Source of the DNA: Terrabacter sp. Root181 | GTDB taxonomy: Bacteria; Actinomycetota; Actinomycetes; Actinomycetales; Dermatophilaceae | Assembly: GCF_001428505.1 (NCBI RefSeq) | Contig: NZ_LMHU01000001.1 | Coordinates: 1,691,813 to 1,755,812, forward strand | Reading direction: 5' to 3' | Length of the DNA: 64,000 nt | Part shown: piece by piece, positions 52,529-62,292 of the stretch | Layout of the letters: each line of letters opens with the position of its first letter | Numbering within the stretch: the stretch's first letter is position 1 | Notes under the pieces: generated by a model | The model's database searches: none | What the model was told of the DNA's origin: nothing | The model's input: only the letters and a program-made list of their open reading frames with translations | Translations under genes and position numbers: made by a program

Positions 52529-52762
52529 TCAGACGTGGACGACCGTGCAGGTCAGGGTCCGGGTGATGCCGGGGACGTCCTGGAGCTTGGCGATGACGAG
52601 ACGACCGAGGTCGTCGACGTTGGAGGCCTCCACCCGGGCGATGACGTCGTAGGGACCCGTGACGTCCTCGGCGAGAGTCACGCCCGAGATCCCGGCGATC
52701 GCCTCCGCCACACTCGCGGCCTTGCCGACTTCGGTCTGAATCAGGATGTAGGCCTGGACCAC
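52529..52762 (-). CDS. Stand-alone Lrp/AsnC ligand-binding (RAM) domain protein
   Basis: 77 residues covering only the RAM/AsnC_trans_reg fold (AYILIQTEVGKAASVAEAIAGI, GPYDVIARVEASNVDDLGRLVI, LTCTVV); there is no DNA-binding domain. Such proteins bind amino acids and form ring-like oligomers; the regulatory target is unknown. It sits upstream of the DUF3515 gene on the same strand, between ddl and thiL. Confidence 0.88.
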   Translation of the reverse strand: MVQAYILIQTEVGKAASVAEAIAGISGVTLAEDVTGPYDVIARVEASNVDDLGRLVIAKLQDVPGITRTLTCTVVHV

Positions 52763-52947
52763 GTGTCACCTCACTGTGTGTCGATCGTTGGACGGCCGTG
52801 CACGGGCGCGCAGCCCGGGCTCGACCGGTCGGAACGGCAGGTCCCAGTGTGACTGCGACCGTGCCCTGACGCTACCTTGCCATGGGGCCTCGCGTCCCAT
52901 GGAAACCGGGGCCCGAGACGGCCGTGAGCCGAAAGGGTGAGTGATCC

Positions 52948-53949
52948 GTGCCGAACGCGCAACGGCTCGAGCGCGGGCCGATGATGACGGGCGGGACCCC
53001 CCTGCGCGACCTCGACGAGGACGAGCTGCTCGGGCGCATCCTGCCGTCCTTCCCGGGCACCGACGAGCTGCTCGTCGCCCCGGGCGACGACGCCGCCGTG
53101 CTGCGCACGTCGGAGCGCACGATCGCCACTACCGACACCGTCGTCCTGGGACGTGACTGGCTCGACGCGTGGTCCTCGGGCGCCGACATCGGTCACAAGG
53201 TCGTGGCGCAGAACCTCGCCGACGTCGCGGCCATGGGCGGGCGGCCCACCGGGATCCTCGTCACCCTCGTCGCCGACCCCGAGCTGTCGCTCGAGTGGGT
53301 GCTCGACCACGTCCGCGGCCTGGCCGAGGCGTGCGCCGCCGCCGGCGTGGCCGTGCTCGGCGGGGACCTGTCGTCCGCACCGGCCGGGGTCGTCATGGTC
53401 TCGGTCACCGCGCTCGGCCGCCTCGACGGCGAGCCGGTGCTCCGCTCGGGGGCGAGGGCCGGCGACGTCCTCGCCGTCCACGGCTCCCTCGGTCTCGCCG
53501 ACGCCGGCCTGCGCCTGCTCCGGGCCGACGCCGTCGAGCGGCACCCGGTCGCGGTCGCGCGTCAGCGGCGTCCCCAGCCCCCGCTGGCCGCAGGGCCCGA
53601 GGCGGCGGCGTCCGGGGCGACCGCCATGCTCGACCTCAGCGACGGCCTGCTGCGCGACGGGGGCCGGATCGCGCGGGCCAGCCACGTCGTCATCGACCTC
53701 GACCCCCCGGCACTGGCCGCCGACGTGGACGCTCTCACCGAGGCGCTCGGGGCCGAGGCGGCGCTCGACTGCGTGCTCGCAGGCGGTGAGGAGCACTCGC
53801 TGCTCGCGACCTTCCCGCAGGGGCTGGTGCCCGACGGGTGGCGGGTCATCGGGTCCGTCCGGGCTCCGGGGGACGACGAGTCGGCCGGCATCCTCGTCGG
53901 TGGCCACGTCGTGACCCACACCGGGTGGGACCACTTCCGGGGCGCCTGA
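52948..53949 (+). CDS. thiL: Thiamine-monophosphate kinase
   Basis: Phosphorylates TMP to the cofactor TPP. 333 residues: the acidic Mg-ATP site PGDDAAVL near 50, DTVVLGRDW near 68, GHKVVAQNLADVAAMGG near 82, VLGGDLSSAPAGVVMVSVTALG near 138 and MLDLSDGLLRDGGRI near 227. The GTG at 52948 has AAGGGTGAG upstream; ATG 52981 is an alternative that loses only unconserved residues. Confidence 0.94.
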   Translation: MPNAQRLERGPMMTGGTPLRDLDEDELLGRILPSFPGTDELLVAPGDDAAVLRTSERTIATTDTVVLGRDWLDAWSSGADIGHKVVAQNLADVAAMGGRPTGILVTLVADPELSLEWVLDHVRGLAEACAAAGVAVLGGDLSSAPAGVVMVSVTALGRLDGEPVLRSGARAGDVLAVHGSLGLADAGLRLLRADAVERHPVAVARQRRPQPPLAAGPEAAASGATAMLDLSDGLLRDGGRIARASHVVIDLDPPALAADVDALTEALGAEAALDCVLAGGEEHSLLATFPQGLVPDGWRVIGSVRAPGDDESAGILVGGHVVTHTGWDHFRGA

Positions 53950-54110
53950 CCGGGATCGCCGTCTCCCGGGTCTGCCACGGGCGCGGGCTCGCGCAGCCCC
54001 TGCGCCGGGGCGACAGCAGGTGCGCGATCACGCGCACGACGAGGTATGCCGTACGCCAGGTCGCGTGCGGCCCAGGCCGGCCGGGTGGGTGGGTCGTGCG
54101 AGGTACGACA

Positions 54111-54138
54111 AAGGCCGGCCCCCTCGGGGACCGGCCTT
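54111..54138 (-). terminator. rpmB terminator
   Basis: Arms AAGGCCGG and CCGGCCTT with an inner CCCC/GGGG pair; on the minus strand a TTTGT follows, 20 nt after the rpmB stop. Confidence 0.75.
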
Positions 54139-54157
54139 CAGCGTTGGTGAGGGACGT

Positions 54158-54346
54158 TCAGCGAACGACCTTGCCCGCCTTGAGGCAGGAGGTGCAGACG
54201 TTGAGTCGCTTCGGCGTCACACCGTCCACCAGCGTCCGAACGCGCTGGATGTTGGGGTTCCAGCGGCGCTTGGTGCGGCGGTGCGAGTGCGAGATGTTGT
54301 GACCGAAGCTCGGTCCCTTGCCGCAGACGTCGCAGTTGGCAGCCAC
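54158..54346 (-). CDS. rpmB: 50S ribosomal protein bL28
   Basis: 62 residues. Two CxxC pairs (CDVCGKG at the start, CTSCLKAG at the end) mark the zinc-binding C+ form. [20 protein letters not shown] is the rRNA-binding core. GTG 54346 has AGGAGAT upstream; longer in-frame starts would add unrelated residues. It forms part of the large ribosomal subunit. Confidence 0.95.
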   Translation of the reverse strand: MAANCDVCGKGPSFGHNISHSHRRTKRRWNPNIQRVRTLVDGVTPKRLNVCTSCLKAGKVVR

Positions 54347-54512
54347 GGGTATCTCCTGAAATTCGATGTTGACGAAGTGCTGAGCTCCACCACTGAATCG
54401 GGGCAGACGCACGAGGGCGCGCGTCACCCCGCAGTCACGGGGGGAACCGGTAAAGCGTAGCCGACGAGTTGCTCGGACGACAAAACGGCGAGAGCGGGCC
54501 GCCGAGCCCGCG

Positions 54513-55289
54513 TCACGCGAAGGCGCGGGCCGCGTCGACGAGCGGTGCGGCATACGCCGGCCCGTGCGACGCGGCGTGCACGGCGAGGGGATGCAGCTGG
54601 TGCAGCGGGACGAGCTCGCGCCACCCCGGTGCGAGGCCGGCAGCCTCCTCGTAGGCGGCGCCGACGCGGTCGAGGCCCGGGCAGCCGAAGAGGGCCAGCA
54701 TCGCGAGGTCGGTCAGGCCGTGCCCGCCGTGCGCGGCCGGGTCGATGAGGACCGCGCCGTCGGTCGTGAACAGGACGTTGCCCGACCACAGGTCGCCGTG
54801 GATGCGCGCCGGCGGTCGCTCGTCGTCGAGGTCCCCCGACGCCAGGCGGTCGCAGACCCGGTCGACCACGCGTGCCGCGGCCGCGTCGAGGTGCCCGCGG
54901 TCGAGGGCGCGGCGCACGAAGGGCCGCACGCGCTGCTCGGCGTAGAACAGGCCCCACGCCGCCGTCGGCTCGTTGCTCTGCGGCTGCCGGCCGATCCAGG
55001 CGTCGCCCGTCCAGCCGGCCGGGGGAGATCCAAAGGACGGCGCGCCCAGGCCGTGCGTCACGGCGAGCCCCCGCCCCAGGCCCTCCGCCGCGTCGGCCGT
55101 GGGAAGTGCGGGTCGCAGCCGGGCGAGGTCGATGTGGTCGGGGCCGACGTCCCGGACCTCGACGACGCGGGCGCCGCCGAGGCGTTGCGCCTCCCCGAGC
55201 CAGCGCAGCCCGGCCGCCTCGACCTCGAAGAAGCCGGAGGGGGCTGCGGGCCACGACTTGCGGTGGTGGGCGGTGGCGGCGCTCGACAC
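54513..55289 (-). CDS. Fructosamine kinase family protein
   Basis: A 258-residue protein-kinase-fold enzyme. [12 protein letters not shown] near 20, the [15 protein letters not shown] block near 90, the catalytic [13 protein letters not shown] near 168 and the metal motif [11 protein letters not shown] near 185 identify the fructosamine-3-kinase family, which phosphorylates Amadori products for deglycation. GTG 55289 is 7 nt after TACCGT, so leaderless. Confidence 0.9.
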   Translation of the reverse strand: MSSAATAHHRKSWPAAPSGFFEVEAAGLRWLGEAQRLGGARVVEVRDVGPDHIDLARLRPALPTADAAEGLGRGLAVTHGLGAPSFGSPPAGWTGDAWIGRQPQSNEPTAAWGLFYAEQRVRPFVRRALDRGHLDAAAARVVDRVCDRLASGDLDDERPPARIHGDLWSGNVLFTTDGAVLIDPAAHGGHGLTDLAMLALFGCPGLDRVGAAYEEAAGLAPGWRELVPLHQLHPLAVHAASHGPAYAAPLVDAARAFA

Positions 55290-55296
55290 GGCGCCC

Positions 55297-55302
55297 ACGG
55301 TA
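55297..55302 (-). promoter_or_regulatory. -10 box of leaderless fructosamine kinase gene
   Basis: Minus-strand TACCGT ends 7 nt before the GTG at 55289. Confidence 0.5.
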
Positions 55303-55470
55303 GTCGCCCGGGTCGTGGACGGAGCCCTGTGGGCGCCCGCCGTGCGCCCACGCCGCTGGCCCGGGCGTGGGAGTGGTGCATGCGACCGTCTGGACGAGGC
55401 GCTAGCCTGCCGAGCATCGGCGAGCCCGATCCCACCGGCCGATGGACAAGCACGACGAGCAGGAGGTCCG

Positions 55471-57252
55471 ATGCCCGGCGCAGCGCCGCCGCCCGACGGG
55501 CCGCTCACCCTGCTCGATCTCGTCGCGGTCCGCCGGTGGGCCGTGCTGACCCGGTCGCTCTTCGCGGCCCGCCGCGCCGAGATCGACGCGCTCAACGTCT
55601 TCCCGGTCCCCGACGGCGACACGGGCACGAACCTCTACCTCACCTTCGACGGAGCGGTCGAGCGCACCCTCGCCACCGCCGACGTGACGACCGCCGACGC
55701 CCTCCTCGCCGTCTTCGCCCGACACCTGCTCTGGACCGCCCGGGGCAACTCGGGCGTCATCCTCAGCCAGCTGGCCCGCGGCCTCGCCGAGGGCTGCGCA
55801 GGCGTCGCCGAGATCGACGGCCGGGTCCTCGCCGAGGGCCTCCAGCACGCCGAGCAACGCGCTCGCCAGGCCGTGACGGACCCCAAGGAGGGCACGATCC
55901 TCACGGTCGCCCGGGCGATGGCCGAGGCCGCCGCGCACGCCGCCGGGTCCCTGACACCGGGGCCGTATGCCGCGTCCGACGACGGCCGTGACCTCGACGC
56001 GGGTGCCCCCGCGGCAGGCGAGGGGCCCGTGAGCGTGCACGTCGTCGCGCTCGCGGCGTTGGAGTCCGCCCGTGTGGCGCTCGAGCACACGCCCGAACAG
56101 CTCGAGGTGCTCGCCCGCGCCGGTGTCGTCGACGCCGGGGGAGCCGGGCTCGTCGTGCTGCTCGAGTGTCTCGAGAGGGTCTGCGCCGGTCAGCGGGCCC
56201 GGTCGGGGGCCGACGCCTCGGACCGCCGCTCCCGGCGCCGACCCGACCCCCAGAGCGCGGCCCTCAGCGCGGCGCGACCGCCCGGTGGCGTCGAGGTCGA
56301 GGGCATCCCGGAGTTCGAGGTGATGTACCTCCTGCGCGACTCCGACGACGCCGCCGTGGACGCGCTGCGCTCCCGCCTCGTCGAGCTCGGCGACTCGGTG
56401 CTCGTCGTCGGCGGGGACGGCGAGTGGAACGTCCACGCCCACGTCGACGACGCCGGCGCGGCCGTCGAGGCGGGCATCGAGGCCGGCCGACCCCATCGGG
56501 TGCGCATCACGCGCCTCACCGACGAGCACGGGCACGACACGCGCGTGCCACGCGGCGACCGCGCCGGCACCTGGGCGGCGGGGGGTGCCGCGATCGTCGC
56601 GTGCGCCTCCGGCGTCGGCCTCGAGGGACTCTTCGAGGACGCCGGTGCGGTCGTCGTCCGGTCGGGCCCCGGGCGCCGGGCCTCGACCGGGGGTCTCATC
56701 GACGCCATCCGCACGCAGCACGCGCGAGGCGCTTCCGGTGTCGTGGTGCTGCCCAACGACGGCGACACGCTCCTGGCCGCCGCGGCCGCGGTGCGAGCCG
56801 TCGCCGACGACGGCATCGAGGCCCACCTCGTCCACGTGCGCACCGCCGTCCAGGGCATCGCCGCCCTCGCGGTCTTCGAGCCGACCGCGGCGGCGTCTGC
56901 CAACGTCCTGGCGATGCAGGCGGCGGCGAGCGCCACGCGGCACGGCGCCGTCACGGTCGCCAACCGGGCCGCGCTCACGAGCGGCGGGCCGTGCGAGGCG
57001 GGTGACGTGCTCGGCGTCGTCGACGGCGACGTCGTCATCGTCGGCTCCGACCAGCTGGCTGTCTCCCGTGAGGTCGTCCAGCGGCTGCTCGCGAGCGGCG
57101 GCGAGCTCGTCACCATCGTGGCCGGTGTCGATGCGCCGGACGGCCTGCTCGAGGCCGTCACGGCCGAGGCGCGCAGCGCCCACCACGGCATCGAGGTGTC
57201 GATCATCGACGGTGGGCAGGCCGTCTACCCGGTGCTGCTGGGGGTGGAGTGA
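55471..57252 (+). CDS. DAK2 domain-containing protein (FakA/YloV-like)
   Basis: A 593-residue protein. The N-terminal DAK2 domain has NVFPVPDGDTGTNLYLTF (near 35-52) and TARGNSGVILSQLARG near 90, the Mg-ATP-binding residues of the dihydroxyacetone kinase L-type fold. The C-terminal half resembles the FakA middle and C domains. FakA phosphorylates fatty acids bound to FakB; no fakB gene is nearby, so that role is inferred. AGGAGG precedes the ATG. TAGCCT at about 55403 is a likely -10. recG begins 2 nt after the stop. Confidence 0.88.
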   Translation: MPGAAPPPDGPLTLLDLVAVRRWAVLTRSLFAARRAEIDALNVFPVPDGDTGTNLYLTFDGAVERTLATADVTTADALLAVFARHLLWTARGNSGVILSQLARGLAEGCAGVAEIDGRVLAEGLQHAEQRARQAVTDPKEGTILTVARAMAEAAAHAAGSLTPGPYAASDDGRDLDAGAPAAGEGPVSVHVVALAALESARVALEHTPEQLEVLARAGVVDAGGAGLVVLLECLERVCAGQRARSGADASDRRSRRRPDPQSAALSAARPPGGVEVEGIPEFEVMYLLRDSDDAAVDALRSRLVELGDSVLVVGGDGEWNVHAHVDDAGAAVEAGIEAGRPHRVRITRLTDEHGHDTRVPRGDRAGTWAAGGAAIVACASGVGLEGLFEDAGAVVVRSGPGRRASTGGLIDAIRTQHARGASGVVVLPNDGDTLLAAAAAVRAVADDGIEAHLVHVRTAVQGIAALAVFEPTAAASANVLAMQAAASATRHGAVTVANRAALTSGGPCEAGDVLGVVDGDVVIVGSDQLAVSREVVQRLLASGGELVTIVAGVDAPDGLLEAVTAEARSAHHGIEVSIIDGGQAVYPVLLGVE

Positions 57253-57253
57253 G

Positions 57254-59515
57254 GTGGCGGTGCTCACCGAGGACTCGCCGCTGAGCAAGCTCGTCAAGAA
57301 GAACGAGGCCGAGCAGCTGGCCCGCACCAAGGGTCTGCTCAGCGTCGCCGACCTCTTCGAGTTCGTGCCCCGGCGCTACGTCCGCCCCGGGCAGCTGACC
57401 GACCTCTCCTCGCTCCACGTCGGTGAGGACGTCCTCGTCGTGGCCGAGGTCAAGAAGGCCACGTCGCGGGCCATGCGCAACCGGCGCGGCAAGATGCTCA
57501 CCGTAGTCATCGGCGACGACCTCGGCCACGAGCTCGACGTCACGTTCTTCAGCGCCTACGGCCACGAGGGCAAGCTCCAGCCGGGCGTACGCGGCTTCTT
57601 CGTCGGGCAGATCGGCGCCTACGGCCACCGCCTCCAGCTGACCCACCCCGAGTACGAGCTCTTCGACGACGACGCCCAGGGCGAGGCCGCCGTCGAGTGG
57701 TACCGGACGCACCGTGTGCCGGTCTACTCCACGACCGGGAAGATGAACTCCCTGCGCCTGCGCAAGCTCGTCCAGACCGCCCTCGACACCGTCGACCGCA
57801 TCCGCGAGCCCGTCCCCGACGACGTACGCGCGGCGCGCGGTCTCGTCGACCGTGCGGTCGCGCTCGAGCTCGTCCACCGCCCGGCCGTCGACGACCAGCC
57901 CGCCCGCGGTCTCGACCGGCTCAAGTACGACGAGGCGTTCGTCCTCCAGACGATCCTCGCCCAGCGCCGCAAGGCCGCCGAGTCCGAGCTCGCGACCCCG
58001 AGGCCCCCTCGGCCGGGCGGGCTCCTGGCCGCCTTCGACGCGCGCCTGCCCTTCGAGCTCACGACCGGCCAGCGCGAGATCGGCGAGGTGCTCGCGGCCG
58101 AGCTTGCCTCCGACCGCCCGATGCACCGGCTCCTGCAGGGGGAGGTCGGCTCGGGCAAGACGGTCGTCGCGCTCCGGGCCATGCTCGCCGCCATCGACGC
58201 GGGTGGCCAGGCCGCCCTGCTCGCCCCCACCGAGGTCCTGGCCGCCCAGCACCACCGGTCGATCACGGCGATGCTCGGCGACCTCGCTCAGGGCGGGATG
58301 CTCGGCGGCTCGGAGTTCGGCACCACCGTGGCCCTGCTCACCGGCAGCCAGAACGCCGGTACCCGCCGGCGGTCCCTGCTCGACGCGGCGTCGGGCGAGG
58401 CCGGCATCGTCGTGGGCACGCACGCCCTGATCCAGAAGCACGTCCAGTTCGCCGACCTCGCGCTGGTCGTGGTCGACGAGCAGCACCGCTTCGGTGTCGA
58501 GCAGCGTGATGCCCTGCGCGAGAAGGGGATCCGTCCACCTCACGTGCTGGTCATGACAGCGACCCCCATCCCGCGCACCGTCGCGATGACCGTGTTCGGG
58601 GACATGGAGACCTCCACGCTGCGCGAGCTGCCCCGCGGGCGCTCGCCCATCACGACGCACGTCGTCGACGCCGACAAGCCCGGCTGGGTCGACCGCACCT
58701 GGCAACGCGTGGCCGAGGAGGTCGCCAAGGGTCACCAGGCGTACGTCGTGTGCCCCCGCATCGGCGACGTCGACGACGAGACGGCACTCGCCTCCGGCGG
58801 CGCTACCAGCTCACGCGACACCTCCGACGAGGACGCCGGCTGGGACGCGCACTGGGAGGGTGACGACGGCGACGCCGAGGAAGACGCACCCGCGCGCGAG
58901 CTGACCGGCGTCTACGCGATGCTGAGCACCCTGCGCGCCAACCCCGCCCTCGACGGCCTGCGCATCGGCGTGCTGCACGGCCGGCTCGACCCCGACGCCA
59001 AGGACGCCACGATGCGTGCCTTCTCGGACGGCGAGATCGACGTCCTCGTCGCCACGACGGTCATCGAGGTCGGTGTCGACGTGCCGAACGCCTCCGTCAT
59101 GGTCGTCGTCGACGCCGACCGTTTCGGCATCTCGCAGCTGCACCAGCTGCGCGGCCGCGTGGGTCGTGGCGCCGTGCCCGGCCTCTGCCTGCTCATGACC
59201 CAGGGCGCCGGGGAGCGTGCGGCCGAGCGCCTCGACCAGGTCGCCGCGACGACCGACGGTTTCGAGCTGGCCCGCGCCGACCTGCTGCTGCGCCGGGAGG
59301 GCGACGTGCTCGGAGCCCGGCAGAGCGGCCGCGGCAACTCCGTGCGTCACCTGCGCCTCGGCCGGCTCGAGGACGAGCAGATCATCGCGGACGCCCGTGA
59401 GGACGCGTTCGCGCTCGTCGACGCCGACCCCGGGCTGCGCGAGCACCCGGCGCTCGCGGCCGCCGTCGCGATGCGTCTCGACGAGGAGCAGGCCGTATGG
59501 CTCGAGCGGGGCTGA
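57254..59515 (+). CDS. recG: ATP-dependent DNA helicase RecG
   Basis: A superfamily 2 helicase that remodels stalled forks and branched DNA. About 753 residues: the N-terminal wedge/OB domain (VLVVAEVKKATSRAMRNRRGKMLTVVI, near 62), Walker A in LLQGEVGSGKT (near 293), motif II DEQHRFGV (near 410), TATPIPRT (near 435) and QLRGRVGRG near 630. An acidic insertion (SDEDAGWDAHWEGDDGDAEED) near 520 is less conserved. GTG 57254 and GTG 57260 are both possible starts. Confidence 0.95.
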   Translation: MAVLTEDSPLSKLVKKNEAEQLARTKGLLSVADLFEFVPRRYVRPGQLTDLSSLHVGEDVLVVAEVKKATSRAMRNRRGKMLTVVIGDDLGHELDVTFFSAYGHEGKLQPGVRGFFVGQIGAYGHRLQLTHPEYELFDDDAQGEAAVEWYRTHRVPVYSTTGKMNSLRLRKLVQTALDTVDRIREPVPDDVRAARGLVDRAVALELVHRPAVDDQPARGLDRLKYDEAFVLQTILAQRRKAAESELATPRPPRPGGLLAAFDARLPFELTTGQREIGEVLAAELASDRPMHRLLQGEVGSGKTVVALRAMLAAIDAGGQAALLAPTEVLAAQHHRSITAMLGDLAQGGMLGGSEFGTTVALLTGSQNAGTRRRSLLDAASGEAGIVVGTHALIQKHVQFADLALVVVDEQHRFGVEQRDALREKGIRPPHVLVMTATPIPRTVAMTVFGDMETSTLRELPRGRSPITTHVVDADKPGWVDRTWQRVAEEVAKGHQAYVVCPRIGDVDDETALASGGATSSRDTSDEDAGWDAHWEGDDGDAEEDAPARELTGVYAMLSTLRANPALDGLRIGVLHGRLDPDAKDATMRAFSDGEIDVLVATTVIEVGVDVPNASVMVVVDADRFGISQLHQLRGRVGRGAVPGLCLLMTQGAGERAAERLDQVAATTDGFELARADLLLRREGDVLGARQSGRGNSVRHLRLGRLEDEQIIADAREDAFALVDADPGLREHPALAAAVAMRLDEEQAVWLERG

Positions 59516-59516
59516 C

Positions 59517-60098
59517 ATGACGCGGATCATCAGCGGCACGGCGGGCGGGCGCCGCCTCCAGACCCCACCGGGGTCCTCGACCCGTCCCACGTCCGACCGC
59601 GTCCGGGAGGCGCTCTTCAGCCGGCTCGAGCACCGTGGCCTCATCGAGGGTGCGTCCGTCCTCGACCTCTACGCAGGGTCCGGCGCCCTCGGCCTCGAGG
59701 CTGCGAGCCGCGGCGCCGCCCAGGTCCTGCTCGTCGAGTCGCACAAGGCGGCCGCGAAGGTGATCCGCGCCAACGCCGTCGTCATCGGGCACCCGGGCGT
59801 CCGGGTCCTCGCCGACACCGTGGAGCGGGCGCTCGCCGCCGGGCCACCCACCGGCCTCCGCTTCGACCTCGTGCTGGTCGACCCGCCCTACGACGTGACC
59901 GAGGACGCCCTGGCGGCCGTGCTCGCCGCGCTCGTCCAGCACCAGTGGCTGGCGCGCGAGGCGTTCGTCGTCGTCGAGCGCTCGAGCCGGTCACCGCAGC
60001 CGACGTGGCCCGACGGGCTCGAGCTGTCGGGCGAGAAGCGCTACGGCGAGACCGCCATGTGGTTCGCCGAGCCGCCACCGAGCGAGGTCGTCGCGTGA
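59517..60098 (+). CDS. rsmD: 16S rRNA (guanine966-N2)-methyltransferase
   Basis: 193 residues. RIISGTAGGRRLQTPPG at the start, RPTSDRVREALFSRL near 22, the SAM motif VLDLYAGSGALGLEAASRGA near 48 and the catalytic LVDPPYD near 120 identify RsmD. The ATG follows the recG stop by one base, so translation is coupled. Confidence 0.94.
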   Translation: MTRIISGTAGGRRLQTPPGSSTRPTSDRVREALFSRLEHRGLIEGASVLDLYAGSGALGLEAASRGAAQVLLVESHKAAAKVIRANAVVIGHPGVRVLADTVERALAAGPPTGLRFDLVLVDPPYDVTEDALAAVLAALVQHQWLAREAFVVVERSSRSPQPTWPDGLELSGEKRYGETAMWFAEPPPSEVVA

Positions 60099-60127
60099 GG
60101 TTCACGCGACGGCTGCGGGCCGACCGG

Positions 60128-60133
60128 TAGGTT
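60128..60133 (+). promoter_or_regulatory. -10 box of leaderless coaD
   Basis: TAGGTT ends 6 nt before the GTG at 60140. Confidence 0.55.
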
Positions 60134-60139
60134 GGCCGC

Positions 60140-60628
60140 GTGACGAGCGAAGCGCGCCGCTGTGTCTGCCCCGGCTCCTACGACCCGATCACCAACGGTC
60201 ACGTCGACGTGGTGACCCGGGCGAGCAGGCTGTTCGACGAGGTCGTCGTGGCGATCCTGCACAACCCGAGCAAGCACGGCACGTTCGGCGTCGACGAGCG
60301 CACGGCGCTCATCGAGCAGTCCCTGGGGCACCTGCCCAACGTCCGCATCGGCGCCTGGGCCGGGACGCTCGTCGTCGACGTGTGCCGCGAGGTCGGGGCC
60401 GCGACGATGGTCAAGGGGCTGCGCGGCGGGACCGACTTCGCCTACGAGCTGCCCATGGCGCACATGAACCACCACCTCACCGGCGTCGAGACCCTGTTCA
60501 TCGCGGCGGACCCCACGCTCCAGCACGTCTCGAGCTCGCTCATCAAGGAGGTCGCGCGCTACGGCGGCGACGTCAGCGGCCTCGTCCCCGACCCCGTCCT
60601 CGCCGCGCTCCACGACCGCTTGGGCTGA
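60140..60628 (+). CDS. coaD: Phosphopantetheine adenylyltransferase
   Basis: Adenylates 4'-phosphopantetheine in CoA synthesis. 162 residues with the TxGH-type site CPGSYDPITNGHVDVV at the start, KGLRGGTDFAYELPMAHMN near 88 and the ISSxxxK-type VSSSLIKEVARYGGDVSG near 130. The GTG start is set by the leaderless promoter; the gap after rsmD is 41 nt. Confidence 0.95.
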   Translation: MTSEARRCVCPGSYDPITNGHVDVVTRASRLFDEVVVAILHNPSKHGTFGVDERTALIEQSLGHLPNVRIGAWAGTLVVDVCREVGAATMVKGLRGGTDFAYELPMAHMNHHLTGVETLFIAADPTLQHVSSSLIKEVARYGGDVSGLVPDPVLAALHDRLG

Positions 60629-60717
60629 TTTGGGCGCACGGCGCGCCTCTAGTAGCCTTGGAGGTCGGTCCACGTCCGTCTTGGCGCGGACCGAATCCTC
60701 AACTGTGCGCAGGAGTC

Positions 60718-61293
60718 ATGGACCGTCCCGATCCCCGTTCTCCTCTGGTGCTCGACACCAGAGAGCTTGTTCGGCGACCGGGCACGATGCACGAGATCTC
60801 GCGCACGGCGACGATGCCCGACGACCTCGGAACCGACGTCATCTCGATCAAGGCCGGCCAGCCGGTCCAGGTCGAGGTGCGCCTCGAGTCCGTCGTCGAA
60901 GGTGTCCTCGTCACGGGTTCGGTCAGTGGCACGGCGACCGGCGCCTGCGTGCGGTGCCTGGATCCACTCGAGCTCGATGTCGAGGGGACCTTCCAGGAGC
61001 TGTTCGCCTACGCCGACCGGGCGGCGCACCACCACCAGGTGGGAGCCGACTCGGACGAGGACGAGGTGCACGAGCTGGTCGGTGACCTTATCGACCTCGA
61101 GCCCGTGCTCCGGGACGCTGTCGTACCGACGCTGCCGTTCCAACCGGTGTGTCGGCCTGACTGCCCCGGGTTGTGTTCCGAGTGTGGGATGCAGCTCGCG
61201 GAGGACCCGGACCATCATCATGAAGTGATCGACCCGAGGTGGTCGTCCCTCAGCGGACTGCTGGGGAACGACCCGCAAGAGAAGAGGAACTGA
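60718..61293 (+). CDS. yceD: YceD/DUF177 family protein
   Basis: 191 residues. The DUF177 core with [22 protein letters not shown] (near 80) and a C-terminal zinc-like cysteine group ([13 protein letters not shown], near 155) are typical of the protein paired with rpmF in most bacteria and linked to 23S rRNA accumulation. AGGAG is 3 nt before the ATG. TAGCCT at about 60652 may be the operon promoter. rpmF follows by 1 nt. Confidence 0.92.
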   Translation: MDRPDPRSPLVLDTRELVRRPGTMHEISRTATMPDDLGTDVISIKAGQPVQVEVRLESVVEGVLVTGSVSGTATGACVRCLDPLELDVEGTFQELFAYADRAAHHHQVGADSDEDEVHELVGDLIDLEPVLRDAVVPTLPFQPVCRPDCPGLCSECGMQLAEDPDHHHEVIDPRWSSLSGLLGNDPQEKRN

Positions 61294-61294
61294 C

Positions 61295-61489
61295 GTGGCT
61301 GTCCCGAAGCGGAAGATGTCGCGCTCCAACACCCGTTCGCGTCGTGCGAACTGGAAGGCAACGCCGACGACGCTCACCACGTGCCCCCAGTGCGGTGCGG
61401 CGACCCAGCCGCACATCGCGTGCCCCTCGTGTGGCACGTACAAGGGCCGTCACTACGCCGCTGCCGAGCGCACCGAGCACCAGGCCTGA
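61295..61489 (+). CDS. rpmF: 50S ribosomal protein bL32
   Basis: 64 residues: [20 protein letters not shown] at the start, with CPQCG and [10 protein letters not shown] giving the zinc-binding C+ form. It lies between yceD and rnc, the normal conserved order. Confidence 0.96.
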   Translation: MAVPKRKMSRSNTRSRRANWKATPTTLTTCPQCGAATQPHIACPSCGTYKGRHYAAAERTEHQA

Positions 61490-61496
61490 TCACCCC

Positions 61497-62285
61497 GTGA
61501 GCAGCCCCGTGAGCAGCCTTGGTGCTGGGGGTGTTCCGGCGGTGCCGCAGCGGCCCGTCGATGCTCTGATCGCCCACCTCCGCGAGGTGGTCGGCCAGGA
61601 CATCGACGAGCCGCTGCTGCTGCGTGCCCTGACGCACCGGTCGTACGCCTACGAGAACGGCGGCCTGCCCAACAACGAGCGCCTCGAGTTCCTCGGCGAC
61701 TCCGTGCTGGGCCTCGTGGTCACCGAGTCGCTCTACCGTGAGCACCCCGACCTCGCCGAGGGGCAGCTGGCCAAGCTGCGCGCCGCCGTCGTCAACATGC
61801 GGGCGCTCGCCGACGTCGCGCGGGTCTTCGACCTCGGGCAGTACGTCATGCTCGGCAAGGGCGAGGAGGCCACCGGCGGCCGCGACAAGGCCTCGATCCT
61901 GGCCGACACCCTCGAGGCGCTCATCGGCACGGTGTTCCTGTCGACCGACATCGACTTCGCCGCACGCTTCGTGCACCACCACTTCGACCCGCTCATCGAG
62001 GAGGCCGCCACGCTCGGGGCCGGACTCGACTGGAAGACGAGCCTGCAGGAGATGGCGGCCGGCTCCGCGCTCGGGTCGCCCGAGTACCGCGTCAGCGAGC
62101 AGGGGCCCGACCACGAGAAGGAGTTCCACGCCCGCGTCGTCGTCGGCGAGGAGGTCCTCGGCGAGGGACGCGGTCGCTCGAAGAAGGAAGCCGAGCAGAA
62201 GGCCGCCAAGGAGGCGTGGCACACGCTCGACGACCGTCGCAGCACCGCCGCCACGACGGCCACCGCGGGCTCGACGCAGGCCTGA
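61497..62285 (+). CDS. rnc: Ribonuclease III
   Basis: 262 residues. The catalytic signature [17 protein letters not shown] (near 55) and the second acidic site [12 protein letters not shown] (near 138) form the RNase III domain. The C-terminal dsRNA-binding domain carries [18 protein letters not shown]. It processes rRNA and mRNA. GTG 61497 is 7 nt after rpmF; GTG 61509 is an alternative. Confidence 0.94.
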   Translation: MSSPVSSLGAGGVPAVPQRPVDALIAHLREVVGQDIDEPLLLRALTHRSYAYENGGLPNNERLEFLGDSVLGLVVTESLYREHPDLAEGQLAKLRAAVVNMRALADVARVFDLGQYVMLGKGEEATGGRDKASILADTLEALIGTVFLSTDIDFAARFVHHHFDPLIEEAATLGAGLDWKTSLQEMAAGSALGSPEYRVSEQGPDHEKEFHARVVVGEEVLGEGRGRSKKEAEQKAAKEAWHTLDDRRSTAATTATAGSTQA

Positions 62286-62292
62286 GCCGCCC

